A program made the position numbers and the translations under genes. A stretch of DNA of 64,000 nucleotides from an uncultured Bacilli bacterium. Its GTDB lineage: Bacteria > Bacillota_I > Bacilli_A > RF39 > UBA660. Positions within the stretch are counted from its first letter, which is position 1, and every line of letters begins with the position of its first letter. A model generated the notes under the pieces. It searched no databases. It had not been told where the DNA came from and saw only the letters and a list, made by a program, of their open reading frames with translations. Location of the stretch: positions 202,542 through 266,541 of the forward strand of contig CAKOOU010000001.1 of the NCBI GenBank assembly GCA_934098455.1. Direction: 5' to 3'. This document shows positions 56,156-63,925 of the stretch, in pieces.

Positions 56156-59100
56156 ATGAGCAACAACAAAAAATTATATATATTTTTAATATTATTACCA
56201 ATTATAGATTTACTAACATCTATATCAACAAGATTATTTAATCTTACAATAAGTATAGGAGTAATAGTCAAATTATTATTTTTAGCAATAATGTTAATAA
56301 CTCTAATCTTTTCAACATCGAAATATAAAAAGAAGGGATTAATATATATACTTTTAGTATTTATATACATGCTAGCATATATTTTATCAAAAATAAAATA
56401 TCTAACAATGACTATGTTTATAAAAGAATCAATATATTTGTTTAAAACAATGTATTTTCCAATATTATTAGTTTGTTTATTATGCTTCTTTGATGAACAT
56501 AAATTTGATAAAGAAAAAATAATCAAAATACTAATAATAAATTTTATAACATATGGAATACTATTATTTTTACCATTAATTACAAATACAGGATTTAGTA
56601 CTTATAATTACAAAGGTTATAAAGGAAGTTCAGGATGGTTTAATTCAGCAAATGAAATATCAGTTATTTTAACACTACTATACCCATTTTTATTAACAAA
56701 AATTAATAAAAGTAAACTTAACATAGTTCTAATAATTTTTATGATTTTAATGATATTCTCTTTAGGAACTAAAGTTTCAGTACTAGGAATAATAATTACA
56801 ACAACAATTATATTAGTATTATCATTAATTAAGAAAAAGAAAAAAACAACTTTAAAAATAGGATTTATCCTAATTGGTATTATTCTTCTTATATTAAATA
56901 GTAGTACACTTAATAATGTAAAATATAATATACCAAAAGATCCAAAAAAATTAAAAAATGTTAAAGTAAAACCAGAGCCTCCAAGAAAAGATCCAGTAAC
57001 TGAACAAGAAAAAAACGAACGTTTTCTAGAGGAAGAATATGGAAGAATAAGAAAAGAAATAGAAAAAGAAGACAAGTTAAGCAATAATTCCAAATTAGTA
57101 AAACAAATAAAAAAATATGGAAGAATAATGTTATCTTCAAGAGATATATATTTTAGATTAACATATGAAATATATTCTAAACATTTTAATACAAAAGTAT
57201 TATTATTAGGAATAGGATATTCAAATACTACAGAAATAAAACATTATGCAATAACAAAACTTATAGAAATAGATATATTAGATATATTCTTTCATTCAGG
57301 ACTTATTGCACTAATACTAGTTTTATTACCATTCATTTACTATCTAATAAAATTAATTCAATCTAGAGAATTAAATATAAATACAGTATTTTATACATTA
57401 ATGATAGGATTATTATTAAGTATATCTTGTATAAGTGGACACACATTAGCAGCACCAGCAGTGTCAATATATATAATCTTATATTTATTACTTGCAATGA
57501 ATGAAATAAACTTATTAAATAAAAAAGATAATAAAATCAAAAAAAATAAAGTTTCAATATACGCTCTACATTTAAATTATGGAGGAGTAGAAAAAAATAT
57601 TTGTACTAAAGCAAATATATTAAGTGAAATAAAAGATGTAGAAATAATAAGTTTGTATAAATTAAAAGATAAACCTGATTTTAAATTAAATGATAATATT
57701 AAAATTAAATACTTAACTACTAATATAAAACCAAATAGAAAAGAATTAAAAGAAACATTACATTCTAAAAATATAATCAACATAATAAAACAAGGTATAT
57801 ATAGTATAAAAGTACTTTATTTAAAACATACACTAATTACTAAATCAATGATAAATTGTAATAGTGAAATTATTATATCTACTAGAATAGATTTTACAGA
57901 AAAATTAATAAGAAATAATGAATATAATAATATTAAAATAGCAGAAGAACATATTTATCATAACAATAATACAAAATATTTAAATAAATTACATTATATA
58001 TTAAAAAGTGTTGACTATTTAATGCCAAGTAGCAACTACTTAACTAATTATTATAAAGAATTATTTACAGAATATAGATATAAAATAGTAACAAATAACA
58101 TGCCAATAGAATCAGACAACAAAATATCCAATTTAAAAAACAAAAATATAGTAACAGTAGGAAGATTAGAAAAAGTAAAAGGATATGATGATTTAATTAA
58201 ATTATTTAGCAAATTAAATAATAAAGAATGGACTTTATCAATAGTAGGTACTGGAAGTGAGTATGATAATTTAAATAATCTTATAAAAGAACTAAATATG
58301 GAAGATAATATTAAATTATTAGGATTTAAAAATACAGAAGAATTAAATAAGCTTTACAAAGAATCATCTATATATATAATGACATCAATAGAAGAATCTT
58401 TTGGATTAGTACTTTTAGAAGCTGCTAGCCATGGATTACCACTTATAGCGTATGATAGCGCCTTAGGAGCAAAAGAAATAATTAAAGATAATGGTATTTT
58501 GATAACAAATAGAAATGAAAAAGAAATGATTAAAGAATTAAAAAATCTAATAAATGATGAAAAAGTAAGAAAAGAATATCAAAAAAAATCTTTATCAATA
58601 TCTAAACAATATGATTACGATTTAATAAAAGAAGAAAATATAAATTTCTTTAAAAACATAAATCATAATAATATTTATACTAATTTATATATAAATAACA
58701 AAAAAGAATGTTATGAATTAATTGAAAATAAATTAAAGAACAAAGAAAAAGAATTTATTATAACAGCTAATCCAGAAACTTATATGCTATCTAGAAAAGA
58801 TTCTGAAATATCAGATATGATTTATAATAAAAATAATTTAATAGTACCGGATGGAATAAGCATAGTTAAAACAAGCAATATACTTGGATATAATATAAAA
58901 GAAAGAATAACAGGTGTAGACTTAGCAGAATATTTATTTGAATTAGCAAATAAAAATAAATATAGAGTATATTTATTTGGTGCTAGTGAAGATGTAATAG
59001 ATAAGTTAACTGGTATTATAAATACTAAATATCCAAATATAAATTTAGTTGGCGGAACAAATGGTTATATAAAGGATAAAGATGGAGTAATGAATTATAT

Positions 59101-59398
59101 TAAAACAACTAATCCTGATATAGTTATGTTAGCATTAGGTATACCACTACAAGAAAAATTAATTAATAGACATATAAATGAATTTAAAAAAGGAATATTT
59201 ATAGGAGTAGGTGGTTCATTTGATGTATTAAGTGGTACTAAAAAACGTGCTCCAAGAATTTTTATTAAATTGAATTTGGAATGGTTATATAGAATAGCAA
59301 GTGAGCCAAAAAGAATAACAAGATTTATAAAACATAATATAAAATATTTAATAGTAATACTAAAAGAAAAAATAAACAGAAATGTTGATAACAAATAA
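56156..59398 (+). CDS. Three-domain fusion: Wzy-like polymerase, GT4, TagA/WecG (GT26)
   Basis: 1080 residues from the ATG at 56156 (ATAGGTAGGTGTACTTT); a GTG at 56147 is less likely. Residues 1-~455 hold about eleven membrane helices with a charged Pro/Lys/Glu loop (~260-320), the layout of O-antigen ligase/polymerase proteins. Residues ~462-840 are a GT4 enzyme (LHLNYGGVEKN, VGRLEKVKGYDDLI, EESFGLVLLEAASHG). Residues ~864-1075 are a TagA/WecG/CpsF GT26 domain: ITANPETYMLSRKD, IVPDGISIV with the catalytic Asp (~898), YLFGASEDV, GGTNGYIKD and GVGGSFDVLSG. GT26 enzymes move ManNAc or a related sugar to lipid-linked GlcNAc. Normally these are three separate proteins. Own promoter and terminator. 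Confidence 0.88.
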   Translation: MSNNKKLYIFLILLPIIDLLTSISTRLFNLTISIGVIVKLLFLAIMLITLIFSTSKYKKKGLIYILLVFIYMLAYILSKIKYLTMTMFIKESIYLFKTMYFPILLVCLLCFFDEHKFDKEKIIKILIINFITYGILLFLPLITNTGFSTYNYKGYKGSSGWFNSANEISVILTLLYPFLLTKINKSKLNIVLIIFMILMIFSLGTKVSVLGIIITTTIILVLSLIKKKKKTTLKIGFILIGIILLILNSSTLNNVKYNIPKDPKKLKNVKVKPEPPRKDPVTEQEKNERFLEEEYGRIRKEIEKEDKLSNNSKLVKQIKKYGRIMLSSRDIYFRLTYEIYSKHFNTKVLLLGIGYSNTTEIKHYAITKLIEIDILDIFFHSGLIALILVLLPFIYYLIKLIQSRELNINTVFYTLMIGLLLSISCISGHTLAAPAVSIYIILYLLLAMNEINLLNKKDNKIKKNKVSIYALHLNYGGVEKNICTKANILSEIKDVEIISLYKLKDKPDFKLNDNIKIKYLTTNIKPNRKELKETLHSKNIINIIKQGIYSIKVLYLKHTLITKSMINCNSEIIISTRIDFTEKLIRNNEYNNIKIAEEHIYHNNNTKYLNKLHYILKSVDYLMPSSNYLTNYYKELFTEYRYKIVTNNMPIESDNKISNLKNKNIVTVGRLEKVKGYDDLIKLFSKLNNKEWTLSIVGTGSEYDNLNNLIKELNMEDNIKLLGFKNTEELNKLYKESSIYIMTSIEESFGLVLLEAASHGLPLIAYDSALGAKEIIKDNGILITNRNEKEMIKELKNLINDEKVRKEYQKKSLSISKQYDYDLIKEENINFFKNINHNNIYTNLYINNKKECYELIENKLKNKEKEFIITANPETYMLSRKDSEISDMIYNKNNLIVPDGISIVKTSNILGYNIKERITGVDLAEYLFELANKNKYRVYLFGASEDVIDKLTGIINTKYPNINLVGGTNGYIKDKDGVMNYIKTTNPDIVMLALGIPLQEKLINRHINEFKKGIFIGVGGSFDVLSGTKKRAPRIFIKLNLEWLYRIASEPKRITRFIKHNIKYLIVILKEKINRNVDNK

Positions 59399-59417
59399 CT
59401 TATCAACATTTTTATTT
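59381..59417 (+). terminator. Terminator of the fusion gene
   Basis: AATGTTGATAA / TTATCAACATT (59381-59391 with 59400-59410), followed by TTTATTT; it overlaps the last codons. Confidence 0.88.
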
Positions 59418-59479
59418 ATGATAAAAATATGAAAGAAAAAACATTTGACACATATAGTACCAAATGATATTATTTAATT

Positions 59480-59566
59480 AGGTGAGCATTCAACCCCCTG
59501 AAAGTTGGATGTCTACCCTGTCTGAGTAAACATCGGCCCTAACTGAGTTGGCTGATGTCTTTTTAT
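59480..59566 (+). ncRNA. Predicted small antisense-type RNA, copy 1
   Basis: Promoter TTGACA (59445-59450), 17-bp spacer, TATTAT (59468-59473). The predicted transcript of about 87 nt ends at the hairpin ACATCGGCC / GGCTGATGT (59530-59538 with 59550-59558) followed by CTTTTT. It has no convincing ORF. It converges on the minus-strand peptide gene and carries GTAAACATC, complementary to GTGTTTAC in the predicted 5' region of the peptide mRNA, like the direct repeats of par-type loci. Confidence 0.6.
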
Positions 59567-59578
59567 TTTATATATAAA

Positions 59579-59653
59579 CTATTCTTTATCTAAAAAGATT
59601 AGCATTAAAATAATAATAATTCTATTCAATAATTTTTCAAAATTTTTGAACAT
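59579..59653 (-). CDS. 24-residue hydrophobic peptide, candidate type I toxin, copy 1
   Basis: ATG at 59653-59651 preceded on the minus strand by GTAGGTGATAAT; stop TAG at 59581-59579. The peptide has a short amphipathic N-terminus (MFKNFEKLLNR), an isoleucine/leucine-rich core (IIIILMLIFL) and a charged end (DKE). This is the plan of Fst/Ldr/TxpA-like membrane toxins. It is transcribed toward the small plus-strand RNA. Not homologous by eye to a named toxin; assignment rests on architecture and on conservation in the second copy. Confidence 0.5.
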   Translation of the reverse strand: MFKNFEKLLNRIIIILMLIFLDKE

Positions 59654-59889
59654 ATTATCACCTACTTCCCATAAATTCAAAAAGAATCTCAGTTAGTAAG
59701 GTAAACACCAACATGAATGCTCGATTAGTTATACTATATCACTTTTAAATATAAATAAAGTGTTTCGACAAAACCTGTAAAAACTTATCAAAACACGACA
59801 ATTTATATAATAAATAATAAATTTATAAAGCATAAAATGATATGAAAAAAACATTTGACACATGCATTGCCAAATGCTATCATTTAATT

Positions 59890-59976
59890 AGGTGAGCATT
59901 CAACCCCCTGAAAGTTGGATGTCTACCCTGATGGAGTAAACATTGGCCCTAACTGAGTTGGCTGATGTTTTTTTTT
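59890..59976 (+). ncRNA. Predicted small antisense-type RNA, copy 2
   Basis: Promoter TTGACA (59855-59860), 17-bp spacer, TATCAT (59878-59883). Terminator hairpin ACATTGGCC / GGCTGATGT (59940-59948 with 59960-59968, two G-T pairs) followed by a longer T-run than copy 1. Its 5' half is almost identical to that of copy 1. Confidence 0.55.
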
Positions 59977-59991
59977 TATTTTATATACAAA

Positions 59992-60066
59992 CTATTCTTT
60001 ATCTAAAAAGATTAGCATTAAAATAATAATAATTCTATTCAATAATTTTTCCAAATTTTTGAACAT
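59992..60066 (-). CDS. 24-residue hydrophobic peptide, candidate type I toxin, copy 2
   Basis: ATG at 60066-60064, ribosome binding site GTAGGTGGTAAT, stop at 59994-59992. It is identical to copy 1 except Phe5 to Leu; the frame and length are preserved and the single base change in the ORF is conservative. The start region of the mRNA repeats the GAGCATTC and CTAACTGAG words of copy 1. Confidence 0.5.
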   Translation of the reverse strand: MFKNLEKLLNRIIIILMLIFLDKE

Positions 60067-60248
60067 ATTACCACCTACTTCCCATAAATTCAAAAAGAAT
60101 CTCAGTTAGTAAGGTAAACACCAACATGAATGCTCGATTAGTTATACTATATCACTTCTAAATATAAATAAAGTGTTTCGACAAAACCTGTAAAAACTTA
60201 TCAAAACTCGACAAATTATATAATAATGAATAAAAATAAATAATCATA

Positions 60249-60277
60249 TTGACACATGAATTTAAAAATATTATATT
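60249..60277 (+). promoter_or_regulatory. Promoter of the GtrII-like gene
   Basis: -35 TTGACA (60249-60254), 17-bp spacer, -10 TATATT (60272-60277). The -35 context TTGACACAT matches the repeat modules upstream. A leader of about 75 nt follows, containing nested inverted repeats (ATTAATC...GATTAAT around AGAAAT...ATTTCT) and no clear ribosome binding site close to the ATG at 60361. Confidence 0.7.
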
Positions 60278-60360
60278 TAATAAGGGATACAAATAGAAAG
60301 GGATTAATCAATAAAAGAAATTAATTAATATTTCTATAAGATTAATTATATAAGAAAAAT

Positions 60361-61893
60361 ATGAAAAAAATAATCAAAGAATTACAAGAATTATATGACA
60401 AGTATAAATATTCTATTTATAGCAGTATGATATTTACATTTTTAACACATTTTTATTTTTTTACTAGAAGACTAGCAAACGAAGATGATTTATCATATAT
60501 AGTATTTAAAGATTATGCACTAACAAGTGGAAGATGGAATAACGGAACATTATTTACAACATCATTAATGTCAGCACCAATTAATTTTGTATTAGTTATA
60601 ATAATACTAGCATTAATTAGTTTATTAATATGTGATATTTTCAAAATAAATAATAAGAAAAATATGATATTAATATCATTAATAATATCAACATTTCCAT
60701 CATTAGCACTATCATTTAGTTATTTATTTATGGTAGAAATCTATATGACTTCCTTACTATTAGCTGTATTAGCAGTTTGGTTAAGTACAAAATGGAAATA
60801 CGGTTTCATACCAGGAAGTTTATGCATCGCATTATCACTTGGTAATTACCAATCATACATCGCAGTATCTGTATCACTAATAATTATTTATATAATAAAA
60901 GAAATAATAGATAAGAAAAAAAATAAAGAAATATTAAAAGATATATTTAAATTATTTATAATGGGTATCTTAGGAATTATAATATATTTTACAATACTAA
61001 AAGTATTTTTATTAATAAACAAAACATCATTATCAAACTATAAAGGTGCAAACAGTATGGGAATTCCGCCAATAAGTGAGTGGCCAAAGTTAATATTTAG
61101 AACATATAAACATTTTATTGGATATTTTATAGGAAAATCATATTTTAGAGTTTCAATATACGAAAGCATAATAAGAATTTTAACAATAATATTAACATTT
61201 ATTTTATTAATAACAAAAATAAATAAAGATAAAATTTATAAAAACAAAACAAATATAATATTACTTTCAATTATAATTATATTAATACCATTAACATTTA
61301 ATATAGTAGACTTTATGGCATACAAAGCCGATTTAACATCTCTACAAATATATAGTTTCTCTTCATTTTATTTATTAATAATACTAATATTAGACAAAAC
61401 TAAACCAAAGTGTTTAAATATAATAATAACAATTTTAATAATAGCAATAGGTATAATGAACTTTATAACAATAAATAAATATTATTTTAAACAAGAAACA
61501 TACTATAAATATACAGAAAACTTTAATAATCGTTTATTAAATAAAATAGAAAGTACAGAAGGATATTACTATGGAATACCAATTATACTTAAAGGAACAA
61601 TAAACAGTAGCTTTTATAAAGAATTAAATAATTTACCAAATACTAATGACAATATAACGTTTGATCAATCATTATGGGGTGGAAAATATATTGGATACGA
61701 AGATTTATACACATATAATAATGATAAAAAAATATTCACAATGATAAATAACGAATTTGGAGTAAATTTAAACAGAGCTACAGATGAAGAACGTGATAAA
61801 ATAAAAGATAACAAAGAATATAATGATATGAAATCTTATCCAGAAAAAGATTCAATAAAAATAATCGATGGTATATTAGTTGTAAATTTCTAA
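60361..61893 (+). CDS. GtrII-like membrane glucosyltransferase
   Basis: 510 residues, about eleven membrane helices. The first outer loop, RRLANEDDLSYIVFKDYALTS then GRWNNG, matches the acidic DD and GRW pattern of GtrII/GT-C glucosyltransferases. A soluble C-terminal ~120 residues follows the last helix (about 385-405). GtrII enzymes transfer glucose from undecaprenyl phosphate to a finished polymer on the outer face. GtrA-type flippase sequence is present in the next gene, which supports this. The ATG at 60361 lacks an obvious Shine-Dalgarno sequence. Confidence 0.78.
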   Translation: MKKIIKELQELYDKYKYSIYSSMIFTFLTHFYFFTRRLANEDDLSYIVFKDYALTSGRWNNGTLFTTSLMSAPINFVLVIIILALISLLICDIFKINNKKNMILISLIISTFPSLALSFSYLFMVEIYMTSLLLAVLAVWLSTKWKYGFIPGSLCIALSLGNYQSYIAVSVSLIIIYIIKEIIDKKKNKEILKDIFKLFIMGILGIIIYFTILKVFLLINKTSLSNYKGANSMGIPPISEWPKLIFRTYKHFIGYFIGKSYFRVSIYESIIRILTIILTFILLITKINKDKIYKNKTNIILLSIIIILIPLTFNIVDFMAYKADLTSLQIYSFSSFYLLIILILDKTKPKCLNIIITILIIAIGIMNFITINKYYFKQETYYKYTENFNNRLLNKIESTEGYYYGIPIILKGTINSSFYKELNNLPNTNDNITFDQSLWGGKYIGYEDLYTYNNDKKIFTMINNEFGVNLNRATDEERDKIKDNKEYNDMKSYPEKDSIKIIDGILVVNF

Positions 61894-61958
61894 TATACTT
61901 TTTATTTTATATAAAAATGAAAATAATATGTTATACTAAATACATAAGGAATGATATT

Positions 61959-62984
61959 ATGAAATTAGAAGTATACGATTTTGATGGAACTATATATGAC
62001 GGTGATTCAACTATAGATTTTATAAAATATTTAACTAAAAGAAAAAAAAGTATAATATTACATTATCCAAAAATGTTATTTTATTTAATAAAATACAAAT
62101 TAAAATTAATAAAAAAAGAAACGATGAAAGAATGTTTTTTTGAAATATTTAATAAATTTGAAAATATTGATAATGAATTAGATTTGTTTTGGAAAACTCA
62201 TGAAAAAAATATAAAAGATTTTTATAAGAATAAAAAGTCACACAAAAATGATATAATTGCCTCTGCTAGTCCATATTTTTTACTTGAACCTATTGCAAAA
62301 AAATATAAAATAAAGAAATTATTTGCATCTCCAGTAGATAAAAAAAGTGGAAAATATAATGGAATAAATTGTCATAATGTTGAAAAAGTTAGACTTATTA
62401 ACAAAGAATATCCTGAATCTATAATAGAAACAATGTATTCAGATGATATAAATGCAGACAAACCATTATTAGAACTAGCAAACAAATCATATGTAGTAAA
62501 AAAGAATGAAATATATGATTACAAAGAATATAAAAACAAAAAAGAAAATCTAATAAAAAGATTTTGGAATTTTGGATGGAGTATATATCATAAAAATGAA
62601 GAGATATGGAATTATTTAATAGTAGGTTTTTTAACTACTATGATTAGTTTAATAGTATATTATATTTGTGTTTCAACCTTTTTAAATCCACAAAAAGCAA
62701 CTGAATTACAAATTGCAAATATAATATCTTGGATTATATCAGTGCTTTTTGCTTATTTTACTAATAGAATATTTGTTTTTAAAAGTAAAGAAAAAAATAT
62801 ATTAAAAGAGGGAACATCATTTATATCATCAAGAATTTTAACTTTATTATTAGATATGTTATGTATGTTTATAATCGTAACTATATTACATTTTAATGAT
62901 AAAATAGGAAAAATAATAGCACAAGTTCTTGTAATAATAGGAAACTATATAATAAGCAAATTATTCGTATTTAAAAAGAAATAA
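61959..62984 (+). CDS. HAD phosphatase fused to a GtrA-type membrane domain
   Basis: 341 residues from the ATG at 61959 (AAGGAATGATATT). Residues 1-~195 are a HAD-IB/phosphoserine-phosphatase-like domain: VYDFDGTIYDGDST (nucleophile DFDGT), IIASASPYFL and YSDDINADKPLL. Residues ~215-341 are a four-helix GtrA domain (NYLIVGFLTTMISLIVYY, FAYFTNRIFVF, SKLFVFKK). GtrA proteins are thought to flip undecaprenyl-phosphate sugars. The HAD part may act on a lipid- or sugar-phosphate linked to that step. The gene ends 1 bp from the convergent reductase gene. Confidence 0.88.
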   Translation: MKLEVYDFDGTIYDGDSTIDFIKYLTKRKKSIILHYPKMLFYLIKYKLKLIKKETMKECFFEIFNKFENIDNELDLFWKTHEKNIKDFYKNKKSHKNDIIASASPYFLLEPIAKKYKIKKLFASPVDKKSGKYNGINCHNVEKVRLINKEYPESIIETMYSDDINADKPLLELANKSYVVKKNEIYDYKEYKNKKENLIKRFWNFGWSIYHKNEEIWNYLIVGFLTTMISLIVYYICVSTFLNPQKATELQIANIISWIISVLFAYFTNRIFVFKSKEKNILKEGTSFISSRILTLLLDMLCMFIIVTILHFNDKIGKIIAQVLVIIGNYIISKLFVFKKK

Positions 62985-63007
62985 ATTATGAACTTATTTC
63001 TTTTTTT
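62971..63007. terminator. Bidirectional terminator
   Basis: AAAAAGAAATAA / TTATTTCTTTTT (62973-62984 with 62994-63005), flanked by A and T runs, between converging genes. Confidence 0.82.
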
Positions 63008-63525
63008 AAATTAGTTAAAAAATCTTCAATTTCATATTGTTGTTCTAATATATCATCACCATTTAAACAATTATAAAATTTCTTTTCTAATATAACTTTC
63101 ATTTTGGCAGATTCAACAAAACTATTTAAACTAGTAATACCAGCTTCAGTACTATACAGACTATTATCTTTACATCCTATAGAAACTAAAATAACTTTCT
63201 TGTCTTTTAATTCGTTTCTAGAATACATTGGGTTTAATCTATCAATAAATATCTTTAAATCACCACTTAACAAATTCCATCTTACAGGTGTTATGAACAT
63301 TAAATATTCTTCTTTTTTTATTAAATCAATATTATTTTTCATATCATCTGTAAAATCACAAATACCATCCAAGTCACAATCCATACATCCAGTACAAATA
63401 TGTATTTTTTGATTTCCAGGAACTATTATATCTGTATGTATTCTAGTTTTTTCTAACTCTTCTTTTACAATATTAGCAAGTTTTAATGAATTTCCATTTC
63501 TTCTAGATCCAACGACAATTATCAT
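62986..63525 (-). CDS. NADPH-dependent FMN reductase / flavodoxin-fold protein
   Basis: 179 residues from the ATG at 63525, preceded by GAGGGATATAAT. Flavodoxin-like: IIVVGSRRNGNSLKLANIV for FMN phosphate binding, CTGCMDCDLDGIC (cysteine cluster common in iron-sulfur-flavoprotein-type reductases) and ITPVRWNLLSGDLKIFIDR. It reduces quinones or other small acceptors. The four clustered cysteines could be redox-active or bind metal. It stands alone between the polysaccharide locus and the rRNA region. Confidence 0.85.
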   Translation of the reverse strand: MIIVVGSRRNGNSLKLANIVKEELEKTRIHTDIIVPGNQKIHICTGCMDCDLDGICDFTDDMKNNIDLIKKEEYLMFITPVRWNLLSGDLKIFIDRLNPMYSRNELKDKKVILVSIGCKDNSLYSTEAGITSLNSFVESAKMKVILEKKFYNCLNGDDILEQQYEIEDFLTNLKKEISS

Positions 63526-63583
63526 TATATCCCTCATTTCTAATACTATTATTAACAAAATAAGAAATGTTATTCAAAAATAT

Positions 63584-63612
63584 TTGAAATGTAAATAGTA
63601 TTATGATAAAAT
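63584..63612 (+). promoter_or_regulatory. tRNA-Glu promoter
   Basis: -35 TTGAAA (63584-63589), 17-bp spacer, extended -10 TGATAAAAT ending at 63612, 22 bp before the tRNA. Confidence 0.7.
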
Positions 63613-63634
63613 CAATTATAGAAATTATTTATTT

Positions 63635-63710
63635 GGCCCATTGGTGAAATGGTTAACACATAGCCCTCTCAAGGCTACATTCATGGGTTCGAACCCCATA
63701 TGGGTCACCA
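63635..63710 (+). tRNA. tRNA-Glu (anticodon CTC)
   Basis: A 76-nt cloverleaf: acceptor GGCCCAT / ATGGGTC, D-arm GTG/CAC, anticodon stem TAGCC/GGCTA with loop CTCTCAA (anticodon CTC at 63668-63670), T-arm ATGGG-TTCGAAC-CCCAT, discriminator A and encoded CCA. The ends match the Bacillus-type tRNA-Glu. CTC reads GAG, an uncommon anticodon for an AT-rich genome, where TTC is expected. Confidence 0.95.
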
Positions 63711-63720
63711 AATTGAATCA

Positions 63721-63746
63721 AAATCACTTAAAAAAGTGATTTTTAA
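63721..63746 (+). terminator. Terminator after tRNA-Glu
   Basis: AAATCACTT-AAAA-AAGTGATTT followed by TTAAT. Confidence 0.8.
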
Positions 63747-63798
63747 TATTGTTAAGAAAAAAATATTAAAAAAATTGCAAAAAAATAGAAATTTGTAC

Positions 63799-63827
63799 TT
63801 TACAAATGCATATAATTATTGTATATT
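63799..63827 (+). promoter_or_regulatory. rRNA operon promoter P1
   Basis: -35 TTTACA (63799-63804), 17-bp spacer, -10 TATATT (63822-63827). Confidence 0.65.
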
Positions 63828-63890
63828 AATACATGTACCGAAGAAAAAGACATAAAATTACAAAAAAATTCAAAAATTTAAAATTTATGC

Positions 63891-63919
63891 TTGCAATGTT
63901 ATAAAAAATTTGGTATATT
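63891..63919 (+). promoter_or_regulatory. rRNA operon promoter P2
   Basis: -35 TTGCAA (63891-63896), 17-bp spacer, -10 TATATT (63914-63919), 92 bp after P1. Tandem promoters are usual for rRNA operons of Bacillota. Confidence 0.75.
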
Positions 63920-63925
63920 ATTAAT

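Larger units (their letters stand above)
59435..60227. repeat. Tandem duplication of a ~380-bp module (period 410 bp)
   Basis: 59435-59815 and 59845-60227 are near-identical along their length, differing by scattered substitutions and small indels. Each holds a plus-strand promoter (TTGACA-17-TATTAT or TATCAT), a short RNA ending in a hairpin terminator, and a 24-codon frame on the minus strand behind AGGTG. GAGCATTC and CTAACTGAG occur on the plus strand at the start of the unit and again inverted near its end. A further TTGACACAT at 60249 marks the end of a possible third copy, now driving the gene at 60361. Confidence 0.9.

Noticed and set aside
59520..59540. Short plus-strand ORF inside the small RNA (ATG TCT ACC ...)
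   Set aside because: It is only six codons, has no ribosome binding site and is altered in the second copy, so the RNA is better viewed as non-coding.
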